64,000 bases of DNA, taken from Actinomyces slackii. GTDB lineage: Bacteria; Actinomycetota; Actinomycetes; Actinomycetales; Actinomycetaceae. Where the stretch lies: the NCBI RefSeq assembly GCF_900637295.1, contig NZ_LR134363.1, forward strand, positions 2,914,001 to 2,978,000, in the 5' to 3' direction. The translations under genes were made by a program, and so were the position numbers. Positions 39,046 to 48,258 of the stretch are shown piece after piece. The number at the start of each line of letters is the position of its first letter. Positions within the stretch are counted from its first letter, which is position 1. The notes beneath the pieces are model-generated. The model saw only the letters and a list, made by a program, of their open reading frames with translations. It made no database searches and was not told the DNA's origin.

Positions 39046-39788
39046 ACCAACATTCCTCCGTCTACATAGATGGTCTGCCGAGTAATGTAGCTGCTTGCCG
39101 AACTTCCTAAAAACAACACCGCCTTCGCTATGTCCTCAGGCTGTCCGAATCTTCTAAGCGGAACTCGATCAAGAAAGCTGGCTTTCTTGTGTTCCACCAG
39201 TTCTTCTGTCATGTCAGTAACAATAAACCCAGGCGCAACAACGTTAACCCTAATCTGCCATCTAGCTAGCTCCACAGCAGCTGACTTACAGAGCCCGATC
39301 AGACCTGCCTTCGACGCGCTGTAGTTGGCCTGACCGATGTTGCCATCCCGACCAACTATGGACCCTACTAGGACGATAGACCCGCTTTTCGACCGCATCA
39401 TCTGCGTACTACTTGCGCGACACAAATTGAACGCACCCGTCAGATTGGTTTGTACCACGCTTTCCCACAGCTCGGGAGACATGGCTGGAAGGAGCGCATC
39501 GCCTACAATGCCTGCCGAGTGTACCGCTAGATCCAACCGACCGTACCTATGCGCGACCTCGTCGACGAATGCCTTCACCTTGTCCGCGTTCCTGACATCT
39601 ACCTGGCGACTAATCCAACTGTCGCCGCCAATCTCTTGCAGAGTAGAATCAGCACTTGCAGTGTCGGACTGGTAGCAAAATCCGCCGCTATATCCGACAT
39701 TAGACAAATGACGAACAATAGCGCGCCCGATTCCTCTCGAGCCACCGGTGACAACCGCTACAGGCCCTTGGCTTTCTGCTTGCTTCAT
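39042..39788 (-). CDS. FabG-type 3-oxoacyl-ACP reductase (SDR)
   Basis: 248 residues. GGSRGIGRAI is the NADPH-binding loop; VLVGSIVGRDGNIGQANYSASKAG contains the catalytic Ser, Tyr and Lys. A ribosome site GGAGGG overlaps the stop of the preceding dehydratase gene, one base apart. Reduces the beta-keto group after each KS/CLF condensation, which is what makes this a reducing, not aromatic, type II system. Confidence 0.92.
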   Translation of the reverse strand: MKQAESQGPVAVVTGGSRGIGRAIVRHLSNVGYSGGFCYQSDTASADSTLQEIGGDSWISRQVDVRNADKVKAFVDEVAHRYGRLDLAVHSAGIVGDALLPAMSPELWESVVQTNLTGAFNLCRASSTQMMRSKSGSIVLVGSIVGRDGNIGQANYSASKAGLIGLCKSAAVELARWQIRVNVVAPGFIVTDMTEELVEHKKASFLDRVPLRRFGQPEDIAKAVLFLGSSASSYITRQTIYVDGGMLV

Positions 39789-39789
39789 A

Positions 39790-40593
39790 TTACCCTCCGA
39801 TGCTATCTATGGCAATCAACATCCGGGACACCTTCACACACTTTCTGCTGTTGGAAAATACATCTACGTCGGTGATAACCGCCCTCCCAATATGGCGAGT
39901 TGACCGAAATCGAAACTCGACAACTGACTGTTCGGGAATCTCTGACAGAATATCTATGCGCTCAATCCCTGCGAGCAATCCAAAGCTGAAAGGCTGATCA
40001 GAAAGGACCAGGATAGCACTCTGAGCTGCCGATTCGAGGAGGAGGGGCACGGGCACGGCGTGATGTGAGTTCTCGCGACTACATTGACCGAAACGATAGC
40101 TCACGGTGTAAGGATCCGAATCGCTGGGAGCGTTCTCTACAAACAGCATTGGATGCCTATGTCTCACCTTACTGACCAATTCCTTATCCAGGTTCTCCTC
40201 ATGTGCGGACACCATGGATAGGTCCACCCGATCGTATCCTTCAGGACGATACGTGCTGCCAAGCGTTATATCTGCGCTTGCGGCAATGTTCCCATCCAGC
40301 AATGCTTCACAATGTGTCCAGCCGCCCGCATTGTCGTCGACAACGACCACAAAACTGTCTCCTGGAGATATTCTTCTCCTAAATCTGATTCTTCGACAGC
40401 TTGTAGCTCCTGCTTCCGCAGCGCCATGTCTACATGCGTCTAGGAAGGTGGCAAGAATAAAGTTTCCAGGCACAATAGGATTGCCAGGGTAGTGGCCTCG
40501 AAACAGCTCGTGGGATGGACTAAATTGCGCTCTGTAGCGCTTTGATCTCCCTGTCCGTTCTTCCGACGCAATATTAGCAGCTACAATTGACAT
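39790..40593 (-). CDS. Double-hotdog FabA/FabZ-like dehydratase
   Basis: 267 residues, with AAAGGAGG before the ATG. Two hotdog halves: residues about 15-130 with HELFRGHYPGNPIVPGNF (FabZ-type catalytic His region) and about 145-267 with RHRHPMLFVEN and VPLLLESAAQSA. Expected to dehydrate beta-hydroxyacyl-ACP to enoyl-ACP. Such fused pairs are seen as dehydratase components of aryl polyene and polyene type II systems; the second half lacks a clear catalytic His motif and may be structural. Confidence 0.82.
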   Translation of the reverse strand: MSIVAANIASEERTGRSKRYRAQFSPSHELFRGHYPGNPIVPGNFILATFLDACRHGAAEAGATSCRRIRFRRRISPGDSFVVVVDDNAGGWTHCEALLDGNIAASADITLGSTYRPEGYDRVDLSMVSAHEENLDKELVSKVRHRHPMLFVENAPSDSDPYTVSYRFGQCSRENSHHAVPVPLLLESAAQSAILVLSDQPFSFGLLAGIERIDILSEIPEQSVVEFRFRSTRHIGRAVITDVDVFSNSRKCVKVSRMLIAIDSIGG

Positions 40594-40665
40594 TGTTAAG
40601 TCCTCCTTTCGCTTGCTTGCTTCATGTCCTGCGCTGCAGCTCTTGTCATACGGCTATGATCGACG

Positions 40666-41682
40666 TCAGGCGGGAGACACCAGCGCAGCCGTCACGGTCT
40701 GATGCAGTTCGTCGGTAGTGATTATAAGCCATGGTTCGTCCGCGGCCAGATTGTCTAGCGCCAAAGACAGCGCCAAGCCGCCACCCCAAGCGCCTAAGCT
40801 GCACCCCTCCCAGCCTAGCTTAACGGTCCGTTTCGAGCCGAACTCGACTCCGACGTGACCAAGGACGGCATCACACAACTCCGATTCACCAACCGCAGTC
40901 ACCACTGCGGGTTCGCCAACCGACGTCTGAGACAAAGAGATGTCCCTAAACCAACGCTCTACCGAATACTGCAAGTCAGACAGGCGAGCCGCTTGCACGG
41001 GACGCCAAAGACGCAACTCGGCCTGTGGCCGCGATTGATCAAAAACATTCGGCTTATGGGTAACCAAGAAACTAGCGGCGCCCTCAATAATTTCTGTGTG
41101 CTGTTCTCTTGCGGCGGACTCTATCGTATCACGCTCAGGAGACGATTCCTCAGAAACTCCGACAACAAGACCAGAAGCCTGACCGGAGCGCATCAGCCGC
41201 TGCCCGTAGGTTGCTGCTACGAAAAGTGATCCAGCACCTCCGGCAATAGTCGCATTGGGTCCCTTCAAGCCGTTCCAGATCGCTGCCTGAGCTGCAGCAA
41301 AGTTCATCACTGTGTTTGGAAATTTTGCAGGATTAACAAGATAGGGGCGGGACTCAGTAAAACTGTCTTGAGTAAAGTTCACGGTACTCGAGATTGAACC
41401 GAACGAAGTCCCGACAATCACTCCCAGCTGATCTTTAGGAACAACTCCTGTCTTCCAATCACTGCCAAGACGTTTCACCGAACTCAGCAGGAGTGCGCTA
41501 CTCCTATCTAGATTACGGATGCTTCGCTCATTCAGCTCGCCATGCGCATCGAACAACGTATGTTGTTTTGCGCTGCGCAACCCGCTACTATCTAGCTTCC
41601 GCAAGCTACTGAGAGAGCACTCCAACCTAGACACCACACTGCTGTTCCAGACATAGAGCGGCTCGGACGACGATAAACTCAT
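40666..41682 (-). CDS. Chain length factor (KS-beta-like), catalytic residues lost
   Basis: 338 residues from the ATG at 41682, with GGAAGG 5 bases upstream; an ATG at 41700 overlapping the KS stop is an alternative. Same fold as the neighbouring KS, but the three catalytic positions are replaced: the Cys region reads IAGGAGSLF, the first His region TAVGESE and the second GCSLGAW. This is the hallmark of a chain length factor that pairs with KS-alpha and limits chain length. Shorter than most CLFs (about 400). Confidence 0.88.
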   Translation of the reverse strand: MSLSSSEPLYVWNSSVVSRLECSLSSLRKLDSSGLRSAKQHTLFDAHGELNERSIRNLDRSSALLLSSVKRLGSDWKTGVVPKDQLGVIVGTSFGSISSTVNFTQDSFTESRPYLVNPAKFPNTVMNFAAAQAAIWNGLKGPNATIAGGAGSLFVAATYGQRLMRSGQASGLVVGVSEESSPERDTIESAAREQHTEIIEGAASFLVTHKPNVFDQSRPQAELRLWRPVQAARLSDLQYSVERWFRDISLSQTSVGEPAVVTAVGESELCDAVLGHVGVEFGSKRTVKLGWEGCSLGAWGGGLALSLALDNLAADEPWLIITTDELHQTVTAALVSPA

Positions 41683-41696
41683 GACACCTTCCGATC

Positions 41697-42902
41697 TCAT
41701 TCTGCTGATTGCCGATCAAGTTTCACACGACGTAGCAAAACAACAGCGTTGTTTCCTCCGAAGGCCAATCCATCGTTCATTACCACGTCTAGACGTGCCT
41801 GCCTTGCCCTATTTGGTACACAATCAACAGGACATTCAGGATCAGGCGTCTCGAAGTTGATGGTTGGGGGAATCACCTGGTTTTCCATCGCAAGCAAGCA
41901 GCCGATGACAGCCAAGGCGCTTGATGCGCCCATTGTGTGTCCGAGCATCGATTTCATAGAAATGACGGGAGGTAAGTGCCCATTAAACACGCTCATGAGT
42001 GCGTTGCACTCACTGACATCATTGGACCGTGTTCCAGTTCCATGAGCCGAAATGAGATCAACCTCCTCTGCCTGAATATCAGCAAGCTGCAAAGCCTTGT
42101 TCATGCATGCCTTCACCCCTTCCACGTCGGGAGCCACAGGATGCTTAGCGTCGCAGTTGATCGCATACCCCGCGACTTCTGCGTAGATGTGAGCCCCTCT
42201 TGCAACCGCATGCTCAAGAGATTCAAGCACCATCATTCCAGCGCCTTCGGCTGTAAGGATTCCTCTCCTGTTAAGATCGAACGGCTGGCAACGTTCGGGA
42301 GCGACAGTTCCAAGGCGATAGAATCCTGTAAAAGTCTTCCTACATAGTGCGTCGGCACCGCCAACAATCGCAAGCTCGACATCGCCAGAACGTATAGCGT
42401 CATATCCTGCGCCCACAGCGTAGTTTCCGGCGCTACATGCGGTAGCTATTGTCATGTACTCGACATCCTTTAAGCCGAGACTACTTACGACACTTCTCGA
42501 AAGATTCAGAGGAAATGACTGAATTGCCTCCATGCATGACGGCTTCGTTTCAGACAAAAGACGTTCGGATATCGCATCAAGGCACTGCGATTCTCCATCT
42601 GTAGTGCCAACATAGACTGCCGTCGCCGCTCTACTCAACCGATCCGAAGAAAGCTGCGCGTCTTCCACTGCGAGTAGGGCGGCGGTCACGGCGAACTGTG
42701 ATGCGCGTTCCAATTGCGGATCTCGTGGCAGATTGGCTACTTCGCAAGCGGTAGTCTGTTCGAATCCATCTGTAGAGAATGCACTAATTTCTGAGGCACC
42801 GCTGGACCCGCTGATTAGCGCATCAGCATACTCATCCTTGCCAGTCCCGATCGGAGAAACGGGACCTATTCCGGTTACTACAACTCTCGTTTTCGAATTC
42901 AT
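41697..42902 (-). CDS. Ketosynthase KS-alpha (FabF-like)
   Basis: 401 residues with all catalytic residues: Cys in TACSAGN, His in SAHGTGT and His in MLGHTMGA, plus the GGNN loop near the C-terminus. Carries out decarboxylative Claisen condensation on ACP-bound chains together with the CLF directly downstream. The KS-CLF pair distinguishes this from a FAS-II FabF duplicate. Confidence 0.94.
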   Translation of the reverse strand: MNSKTRVVVTGIGPVSPIGTGKDEYADALISGSSGASEISAFSTDGFEQTTACEVANLPRDPQLERASQFAVTAALLAVEDAQLSSDRLSRAATAVYVGTTDGESQCLDAISERLLSETKPSCMEAIQSFPLNLSRSVVSSLGLKDVEYMTIATACSAGNYAVGAGYDAIRSGDVELAIVGGADALCRKTFTGFYRLGTVAPERCQPFDLNRRGILTAEGAGMMVLESLEHAVARGAHIYAEVAGYAINCDAKHPVAPDVEGVKACMNKALQLADIQAEEVDLISAHGTGTRSNDVSECNALMSVFNGHLPPVISMKSMLGHTMGASSALAVIGCLLAMENQVIPPTINFETPDPECPVDCVPNRARQARLDVVMNDGLAFGGNNAVVLLRRVKLDRQSAE

Positions 42903-43295
42903 CTTGGCCTTTCCTTGGTTTCGGCGGCGTCGCGAGCCAGATGGACCGCCTAACTAAAGGTAGTGTTCGGACTGTGTATTCTAAATGATTGCGAAGAGGC
43001 CTCCTGTCAAAGAACCTTTCTCTGTGCCCATCTACTCCGGATCGGAATTACGACACACAGCCCCAGTTCTACACAGTCCCTAGGCCTCTCAGTACGCGGT
43101 CCAGAGTGAGCATCATGAAGTGTGCCGACAGATCCATAGACTGTCATCGGCCGATATAGAGGTGCACGGCATGGGATGTAATAGGACCGTCGCACTCCAA
43201 AACTTCACCTGCTCTGCTCACCTTTCACACCGCTGTAGTGTGTGCTACCTCCTGGCTCGAGTATTATTTCAACTCAAGCCAAAGATCGTGTGCAG
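42903..43295. other. Unusual 393-base gap between the KS and ACP genes
   Basis: No gene recognised; the open frames are short and without ribosome sites. It is the largest gap inside an otherwise tight operon and could mark a lost small gene (for example a second ACP) or an internal promoter for the KS-to-DAHP synthase part. Confidence 0.5.
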
Positions 43296-43538
43296 TCAGC
43301 CATGCTTATCTACGATAGCATAAATACTGTTCATACACGTCATCTCGGCGAGCAGGCTGTTGTCAAGGTTCAGGTTGTAATCTCGATCCAGGAGTGCAAG
43401 AATCTCAAGTGCCAACATCGAATCGGCTCCGAGATCTTCAAATAGTGTGTCGTCAGCTACCTTAACAGGGTCGACTTCTAGAATGTCGCACACCTTGTCG
43501 TGGAGTTCGGCGCGCTGGCTGCTGTCTAGCTTGGTCAT
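43296..43538 (-). CDS. Acyl carrier protein
   Basis: 80 residues; GAGAGGAC before the ATG. The phosphopantetheine serine lies in LGADSML (about residue 40), and the helix II sequence LALEILALLDRDY is typical. Carries starter and growing chain. The cluster's own PPTase gene is disrupted, so holo-ACP formation would depend on another PPTase in the genome. Confidence 0.95.
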   Translation of the reverse strand: MTKLDSSQRAELHDKVCDILEVDPVKVADDTLFEDLGADSMLALEILALLDRDYNLNLDNSLLAEMTCMNSIYAIVDKHG

Positions 43539-43714
43539 GACTTACAGTCCTCTCTCTGTCGGTGATTGCCTCTTTCGAAGGCGCATGATCGGATGAATCT
43601 TATTCTTCGTTAGCGGTCTACTCCTCCTTTGTGCGATGCGTCTGCACTTGGAAATGTTCTTTCTCTTAAAAATGCTGTCCCTAGCGCCTTCTATCACTCA
43701 GTCGGGGTGCTTCT

Positions 43715-45598
43715 TCAACTAGAAGCCTGGCCGAAAATTGGCTTCAGATAGTCAGCTAGTGTCTCAGGATCACCAAGGGGCAAAACTGCCCCAACATACT
43801 GGTCTGGCCTCACTACGACAATGGCCCCCTCGTCCGAAACGCAAGCCTCGCTAAACACATCAAAACTTGTTGAGCAAGCGTACACCTTATTGAGATTGGA
43901 CAGACGATACTTGCCAACACGAGGCTTAAATACTTGAGGAACGTCCGGCAAGTTCAGTTCACGATGATTCTGGGGGTAAACAACGTGCACATCAAAAAGC
44001 GCATCATCGTCATAGGACGTCTGTGACTTGTATGTGTTCAAAGGCGACCTTGAAGAAACGCTTAGCCAATCCGCAAATTTACCGAGCCTGTCGTTGTGGC
44101 CCCTTCCGTTAGGGCGATCAGCAAACACATACAGACGCCAGCGGCCATCCGCAGTGGCCTGGTGTCCAAGATGAACTGTGTTCATGTCACACACTCTTAC
44201 TACCTCATGAGACTTGAACCGCTTTCCAATCGGGTACCCTGTTGCGATTGATTGATGCGTTTGGCTGGCCGTCAGCATAGACCGGGAGTACATTGTCATG
44301 AATCCTGCGGGAAACTCAGCTGTCTTGACGTAGTACTCTTCGAGTGCCTCAGGAGTGTGCAACTCGTCCACTTTCTTTGCGAAAAGCCCATACCATTCAC
44401 GATCAAAGTCAATGAGATTCTGCGCAACCTCCATACGTTCGCTGTTGTAGGTGTTTAGGATGCTACTAGACGCAATTCCGGATGCTACATACCCGATTTT
44501 CCATCCGATATTGAATCCGTCTTGAAGCGAAACGTTCATTCCCTGCCCCGCTTTTGCTGAGTGCGTGTGACATGCGTCTCCCGCAATGAACACGTTAGGT
44601 GTTTTACTCCCTCCGACACAAGCATCAAATGAGTCGGTAATTCGATGCGCCACCTCATAGACGCTGTGCCAGGCCACATGCTTCACGTCAATGGAATAAG
44701 GAGCTAGGATCCTATTAATTTTAGCAATGCTCTCGTCAGCGGATGTAGCCCTAATTCTGTCCTGATTTTCTGCGGTGACATCGCCCAAATCAACGTACAT
44801 CCGGAAAAGATATCCACCCTCTCGTGGAATCAGTAGGAGACTTCCACTGGATTTGGACTGGATGGCACATTTCATCCTGATGTCAGGGAAGTCTGTGTCA
44901 GCCAGAGCGGCGAGCACTCCCCAAGCCCTATTGGCCTGATTCCCTTGGAGTTCGCGGCCTATCGATGCCCGCACTGATGAGTGTGCCCCGTCCGCACCTA
45001 TCAGATATTTGGCATAGACTACCTTTTCAGCTTCGCCGTCTTCAGTTGCGAAATGAGCCCTGATAGGAAAATCAGTTTGTTCTGAATGCTCGAGCCTCAG
45101 AAATTTGACTCCGTAGTAAGGAGATGTGGGTCTTGGCGCGTTTTGCATGTATTGTTGGAAGTACGCAAGTACTCTTGGCTGGTTCGAAATAAGATGTGGA
45201 AATTCGCTGAGATTTCTTGGATCATCTTCAGTGACCGCGGCGCGCACAATTCTTGTCTCATCGTCAGGGTCCGGCCGCCAGAAATTCATTCCTGTCATCT
45301 GATAGGATTCTTGTACAAGTTGATCCGCGAATCCAAACGCTTGAAAGGTCTCTACAGTTCGTTTCTGGATTCCTTCCGCACGCCCATATTTAAGCGGCTC
45401 ATGGCTTTTCTCTACAACAAGTGTTGAGACCGTAGGGAAGTAGGACAACTGAGCAGCGGCAATCATTCCTGCAGGGCCAGCACCTACAATGATAACGTCC
45501 GTCTCTTTTGGCATCTCTCGCATGAGCGGTTCGCTTGGCTGCTGGCACATCCTAGGATCGCTAGCGGAATAATCGTTGTAGTGAAATTCTAGTGCCAT
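43715..45598 (-). CDS. Phenol/3-hydroxybenzoate-type FAD monooxygenase
   Basis: 627 residues, with AAAGGAG upstream of the ATG. PHBH-fold: VIIVGAGPAGMIAAAQL (FAD), YLIGADGAHSSVR (DG motif) and FIAGDACHTHSAKAGQGMN (second FAD motif), followed by the C-terminal thioredoxin-like domain (about 460-627) characteristic of phenol 2-monooxygenase and MobA. Such enzymes hydroxylate an aromatic ring ortho to a hydroxyl or amino group. In this cluster the likely substrate is 4-aminobenzoate or the finished aryl product; inferred from context. Confidence 0.88.
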   Translation of the reverse strand: MALEFHYNDYSASDPRMCQQPSEPLMREMPKETDVIIVGAGPAGMIAAAQLSYFPTVSTLVVEKSHEPLKYGRAEGIQKRTVETFQAFGFADQLVQESYQMTGMNFWRPDPDDETRIVRAAVTEDDPRNLSEFPHLISNQPRVLAYFQQYMQNAPRPTSPYYGVKFLRLEHSEQTDFPIRAHFATEDGEAEKVVYAKYLIGADGAHSSVRASIGRELQGNQANRAWGVLAALADTDFPDIRMKCAIQSKSSGSLLLIPREGGYLFRMYVDLGDVTAENQDRIRATSADESIAKINRILAPYSIDVKHVAWHSVYEVAHRITDSFDACVGGSKTPNVFIAGDACHTHSAKAGQGMNVSLQDGFNIGWKIGYVASGIASSSILNTYNSERMEVAQNLIDFDREWYGLFAKKVDELHTPEALEEYYVKTAEFPAGFMTMYSRSMLTASQTHQSIATGYPIGKRFKSHEVVRVCDMNTVHLGHQATADGRWRLYVFADRPNGRGHNDRLGKFADWLSVSSRSPLNTYKSQTSYDDDALFDVHVVYPQNHRELNLPDVPQVFKPRVGKYRLSNLNKVYACSTSFDVFSEACVSDEGAIVVVRPDQYVGAVLPLGDPETLADYLKPIFGQASS

Positions 45599-45650
45599 TT
45601 CTGGTCACTCCTTTCTGAGGTCTATTCGTTACTTATTACGGGCCCGCTGT

Positions 45651-46079
45651 CTATCCACAGATGCGCATGTGCACTCTCACGCCGGTCATGACTTTTCCGG
45701 TGTCAGGAAGCGCTGCGTAGAGACGAATTGTCACCATGTTTTGTTCAACCGATTCCACTTTTCCGGAAACTCGGAATCCCCCTCCTCTTTCGTCGTCCGG
45801 TACTACGACTGGGGTTGAAAAGTTCGATACCGAATACTCCATAAACTCCATGGCAGGCCCAAAGTAGTCCGCTATTGCCCGTACAGCTGTAGCGATGTTA
45901 AGGGTGCCATGGGATATGACGTTTGTTAGTCCGACTTCTTTAGCAATCTTTTCGTTCCAGTGTGTCCCAGTAAAGTCACCGCATGCTCCACAGTATCTCA
46001 TCAGGTCGACTCTATGGAGTCGTATCTCCTGCTCCGGAACTTCGTCTCCGACCGATACTTGCACTGCATCATAACTCAT
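45651..46079 (-). CDS. MaoC/HadB-like dehydratase subunit
   Basis: 142 residues from the ATG at 46079, with AGGAGG 7 bases upstream; the frame opens at 46112 but without that site. It reads CGACGDFTGTHWNEKIAKEVGLTNVISHGTL, with the hydratase D/H catalytic pair spread over TGTHWN and SHGT. Pairs with the next gene in the manner of HadB-HadA of mycolate FAS-II, so it probably supplies the catalytic half of an (R)-hydroxyacyl-ACP dehydratase. Confidence 0.86.
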   Translation of the reverse strand: MSYDAVQVSVGDEVPEQEIRLHRVDLMRYCGACGDFTGTHWNEKIAKEVGLTNVISHGTLNIATAVRAIADYFGPAMEFMEYSVSNFSTPVVVPDDERGGGFRVSGKVESVEQNMVTIRLYAALPDTGKVMTGVRVHMRICG

Positions 46080-46101
46080 TGTCGAACCTCCTGTCATATG
46101 A

Positions 46102-46557
46102 TTAGATTTCAATATTTCGAGACAGAATGGTATTGGTTACTTCGGCGACAGGTCTTCCGTCATTGTCGGTAATCTCATGTCGCATTGTGAATTCATCATG
46201 AATCGACACTTCTCTAATGTCAGTGATGGTCGTGGTTTGCCACAGTTCGTCCCCAGGAATGATTTGTCGATAGATCTTAACCTTCTGTGCTCGATGCACA
46301 CAAACTGGCTGCTTTTTCTTCCCAAATTCCGGATCATACAAAGGCCATCCTCCATATCGAAAGAAAAGGCACACCATGAAACTCGGAGGTGCGATTACGT
46401 CCTCATATCCTAGATGCTGGGCCGCGGCAGCATCGTAGTAGATGGGGTTTGTTTCTCCGGTTGCAATAGCATAGTCGCGAATTTTTTCGCGGCTCACTTC
46501 ATATGGGCCATCCGGACCATGTGTGCGCCCCAAAAAGTCCCTATTGAAAACTTTCAT
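46102..46557 (-). CDS. MaoC/HadA-like dehydratase subunit, first gene of the cluster
   Basis: 151 residues; AGGAAGGG before the ATG. The N-terminal hotdog segment (YEVSREKIRDYAIATGETNPIYYD) and APPSF resemble HadA/HadC N-terminal MaoC domains, which lack the catalytic dyad and bind substrate. It is 22 bases from the HadB-like gene. A separate dehydratase pair in addition to the double-hotdog protein is unexpected in a single type II PKS. Confidence 0.83.
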   Translation of the reverse strand: MKVFNRDFLGRTHGPDGPYEVSREKIRDYAIATGETNPIYYDAAAAQHLGYEDVIAPPSFMVCLFFRYGGWPLYDPEFGKKKQPVCVHRAQKVKIYRQIIPGDELWQTTTITDIREVSIHDEFTMRHEITDNDGRPVAEVTNTILSRNIEI

Positions 46558-47031
46558 CGCTAATTCCCTTCCTGTTTCTGCACCTGCGCGGAACTCGTCT
46601 TCCCAACTACCATTGAACCTCCCTCAATCACTCAGGTTGTGACGCATGCGGAGTATTTTCGTTGCTGAGCATATGTAGAACCTCGTCTGACCTCCAATGT
46701 CATCGCGGCTGGCCGCTGTTACTACAGACTAAGATTTTCCCTGCACCCAAAGCAAGCGGTGCACGACAGTCGTTATACTTTCGTTATATACCATTATGGT
46801 AATTTTGTCTTCCACTTCTCTTTTTGGCGGCATTATGCGGATCACTCAGCTATACCCTATAGTGCAGAACTCAAGTATGATCAACTAGTTGCTTCTTCCT
46901 TCATCCTTCCTTTCGCACGTGCCCCTGCCGCCATTTGCGTCATTTCAACAGCCGGCGCAGCGTTGCAAGACTGTTCAACTTCATGGAGGGATGTTTCCCT
47001 TCTGGCTTGCGCAGGCTGATTGGGTTGGCGG
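46558..47031. other. Region upstream of the biosynthetic operon, ends at an IS
   Basis: No gene with family resemblance. It should contain the main operon promoter, reading toward lower coordinates. The far end is cut by the IS427-like element, so any regulator gene that stood here is gone. Confidence 0.5.
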
Positions 47032-47034
47032 CTA

Positions 47035-48041
47035 GGTCGTGTTATGTAAGTCGTTTGAGCCAGTGGTTGATGCTGGCGATGTGGGTGGTGGCCTGGTAGC
47101 GCATGGCGAGCTTGTCGTACCTGGTGGCGAAGGCGCGGTGCTGCTTGAGGTGGCCAAAGCAGCGCTCGACGGTGTTGCGGTCCTTGTAGGCGATGGGGTC
47201 GAAGGCGGGTGGGCGCCCGCCGCGCGACCCGCGGCGCGCACGGTTGGCGGCCTGATCGGCCTTGACGGGGATCGTGGCCCGGATGTGGTGGGCGACCAGC
47301 CAGGCGCGGTTCGCCCGTGATGAGTACGCCTTGTCCGCCAGCACCCTCTCGGGCCTCTTCCTGGGCCTGCCCGGACCCGTCCTGGCCACCCCGATGGCCT
47401 CCAGGACTGGGACCATCATCGGGCAGTCGCCGACCTGGCCGGCGGTGAGCAGGCGGGCCAGCACGCCGCACCGGGCGTCCACGGCAGCGTGCACCTTGGT
47501 GGACCACCCGCCCCTGGACGCCCCCAGCGCGTGGTCGGCGGGCTCACCGTCCACCCGCAGGGCACTGTCCCTGCGGGCCCCGGCGGCGTGCACGTGGGCC
47601 CGGCAGGTGGTGGAGTCCACCGACACCCGCCAGGCGATCTTCCCGGCGGCATCGGCCCTGGCGACCAGGGCCGCCTCGATCCGTTCCCAGGTCCCGTCGG
47701 CCTGCCAGGCCCGGTACAGGGCGTAGGCCCTCCACCAGGGCCCGTAGCGGGCGGGCACGTCGCGCCACGGAGCCCCGACCCTGGTGCGCCAGCGCACGGC
47801 GTCGATCATGGACCGCAGCCCGTAACGGCGGGGCCTGCCACGAGATGGCGGGGCCGGAAGCAGCGGCTCAAGCAGCTCCCACTGGGCGTCGGTCAGGTCA
47901 TGGCGGGCACAGGCATCTACACTCACCATCTGAGGCCTCCGGTTTGATCACATGATGACTTGACACCACACGTGATACCCCGGAGGCCTCACCCCACCCA
48001 TCACGCCACGCCGCAACCACCCCCAACTTTCACAACAGGCC
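47035..48041 (-). mobile_element. IS5-family (IS427-like) element, 1007 bp
   Basis: Imperfect inverted repeats GGTCGTGTTATGTAAG at 47035 and its partner ending GGCC at 48041. CTA flanks both sides (47032-47034 and 48042-48044), a likely target duplication. It holds one intact transposase gene. GC-rich, like the core genome and unlike the cluster next to it. Confidence 0.8.
47042..47929 (-). CDS. IS5-family transposase
   Basis: 295 residues, intact. The N-terminal LTDAQWELLEPLLP and YGLRSMIDAVRWRTRVGAPWRDVP form the DUF4096-type domain of IS5 transposases. The DDE part has VDSTTCRAH, LADKAYSS and RNTVERCFGHLKQHRA, giving the D, D and E. The stop lies 7 bases from the element end. Confidence 0.93.
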   Translation of the reverse strand: MVSVDACARHDLTDAQWELLEPLLPAPPSRGRPRRYGLRSMIDAVRWRTRVGAPWRDVPARYGPWWRAYALYRAWQADGTWERIEAALVARADAAGKIAWRVSVDSTTCRAHVHAAGARRDSALRVDGEPADHALGASRGGWSTKVHAAVDARCGVLARLLTAGQVGDCPMMVPVLEAIGVARTGPGRPRKRPERVLADKAYSSRANRAWLVAHHIRATIPVKADQAANRARRGSRGGRPPAFDPIAYKDRNTVERCFGHLKQHRAFATRYDKLAMRYQATTHIASINHWLKRLT

Positions 48042-48258
48042 CTAGGATCTCCACTTTTCTGCGGAGTGGCAGAGGGAGCATGGGTGCTGTGGAGCCATCG
48101 TGCTGGATCGGTGAGGCTTTGAGGGGATCTGGTGGTGACACTTTGATGGGCTGGAGCCCCTGTCACGCCGACCCCCGACTAGCCCGACTGCCCTGTGCCA
48201 GGATGTCAAGGATCAGGCAGTGTCGGTGCGCGAGGCCCTGGGTGTAGTTGGCTGGCAC

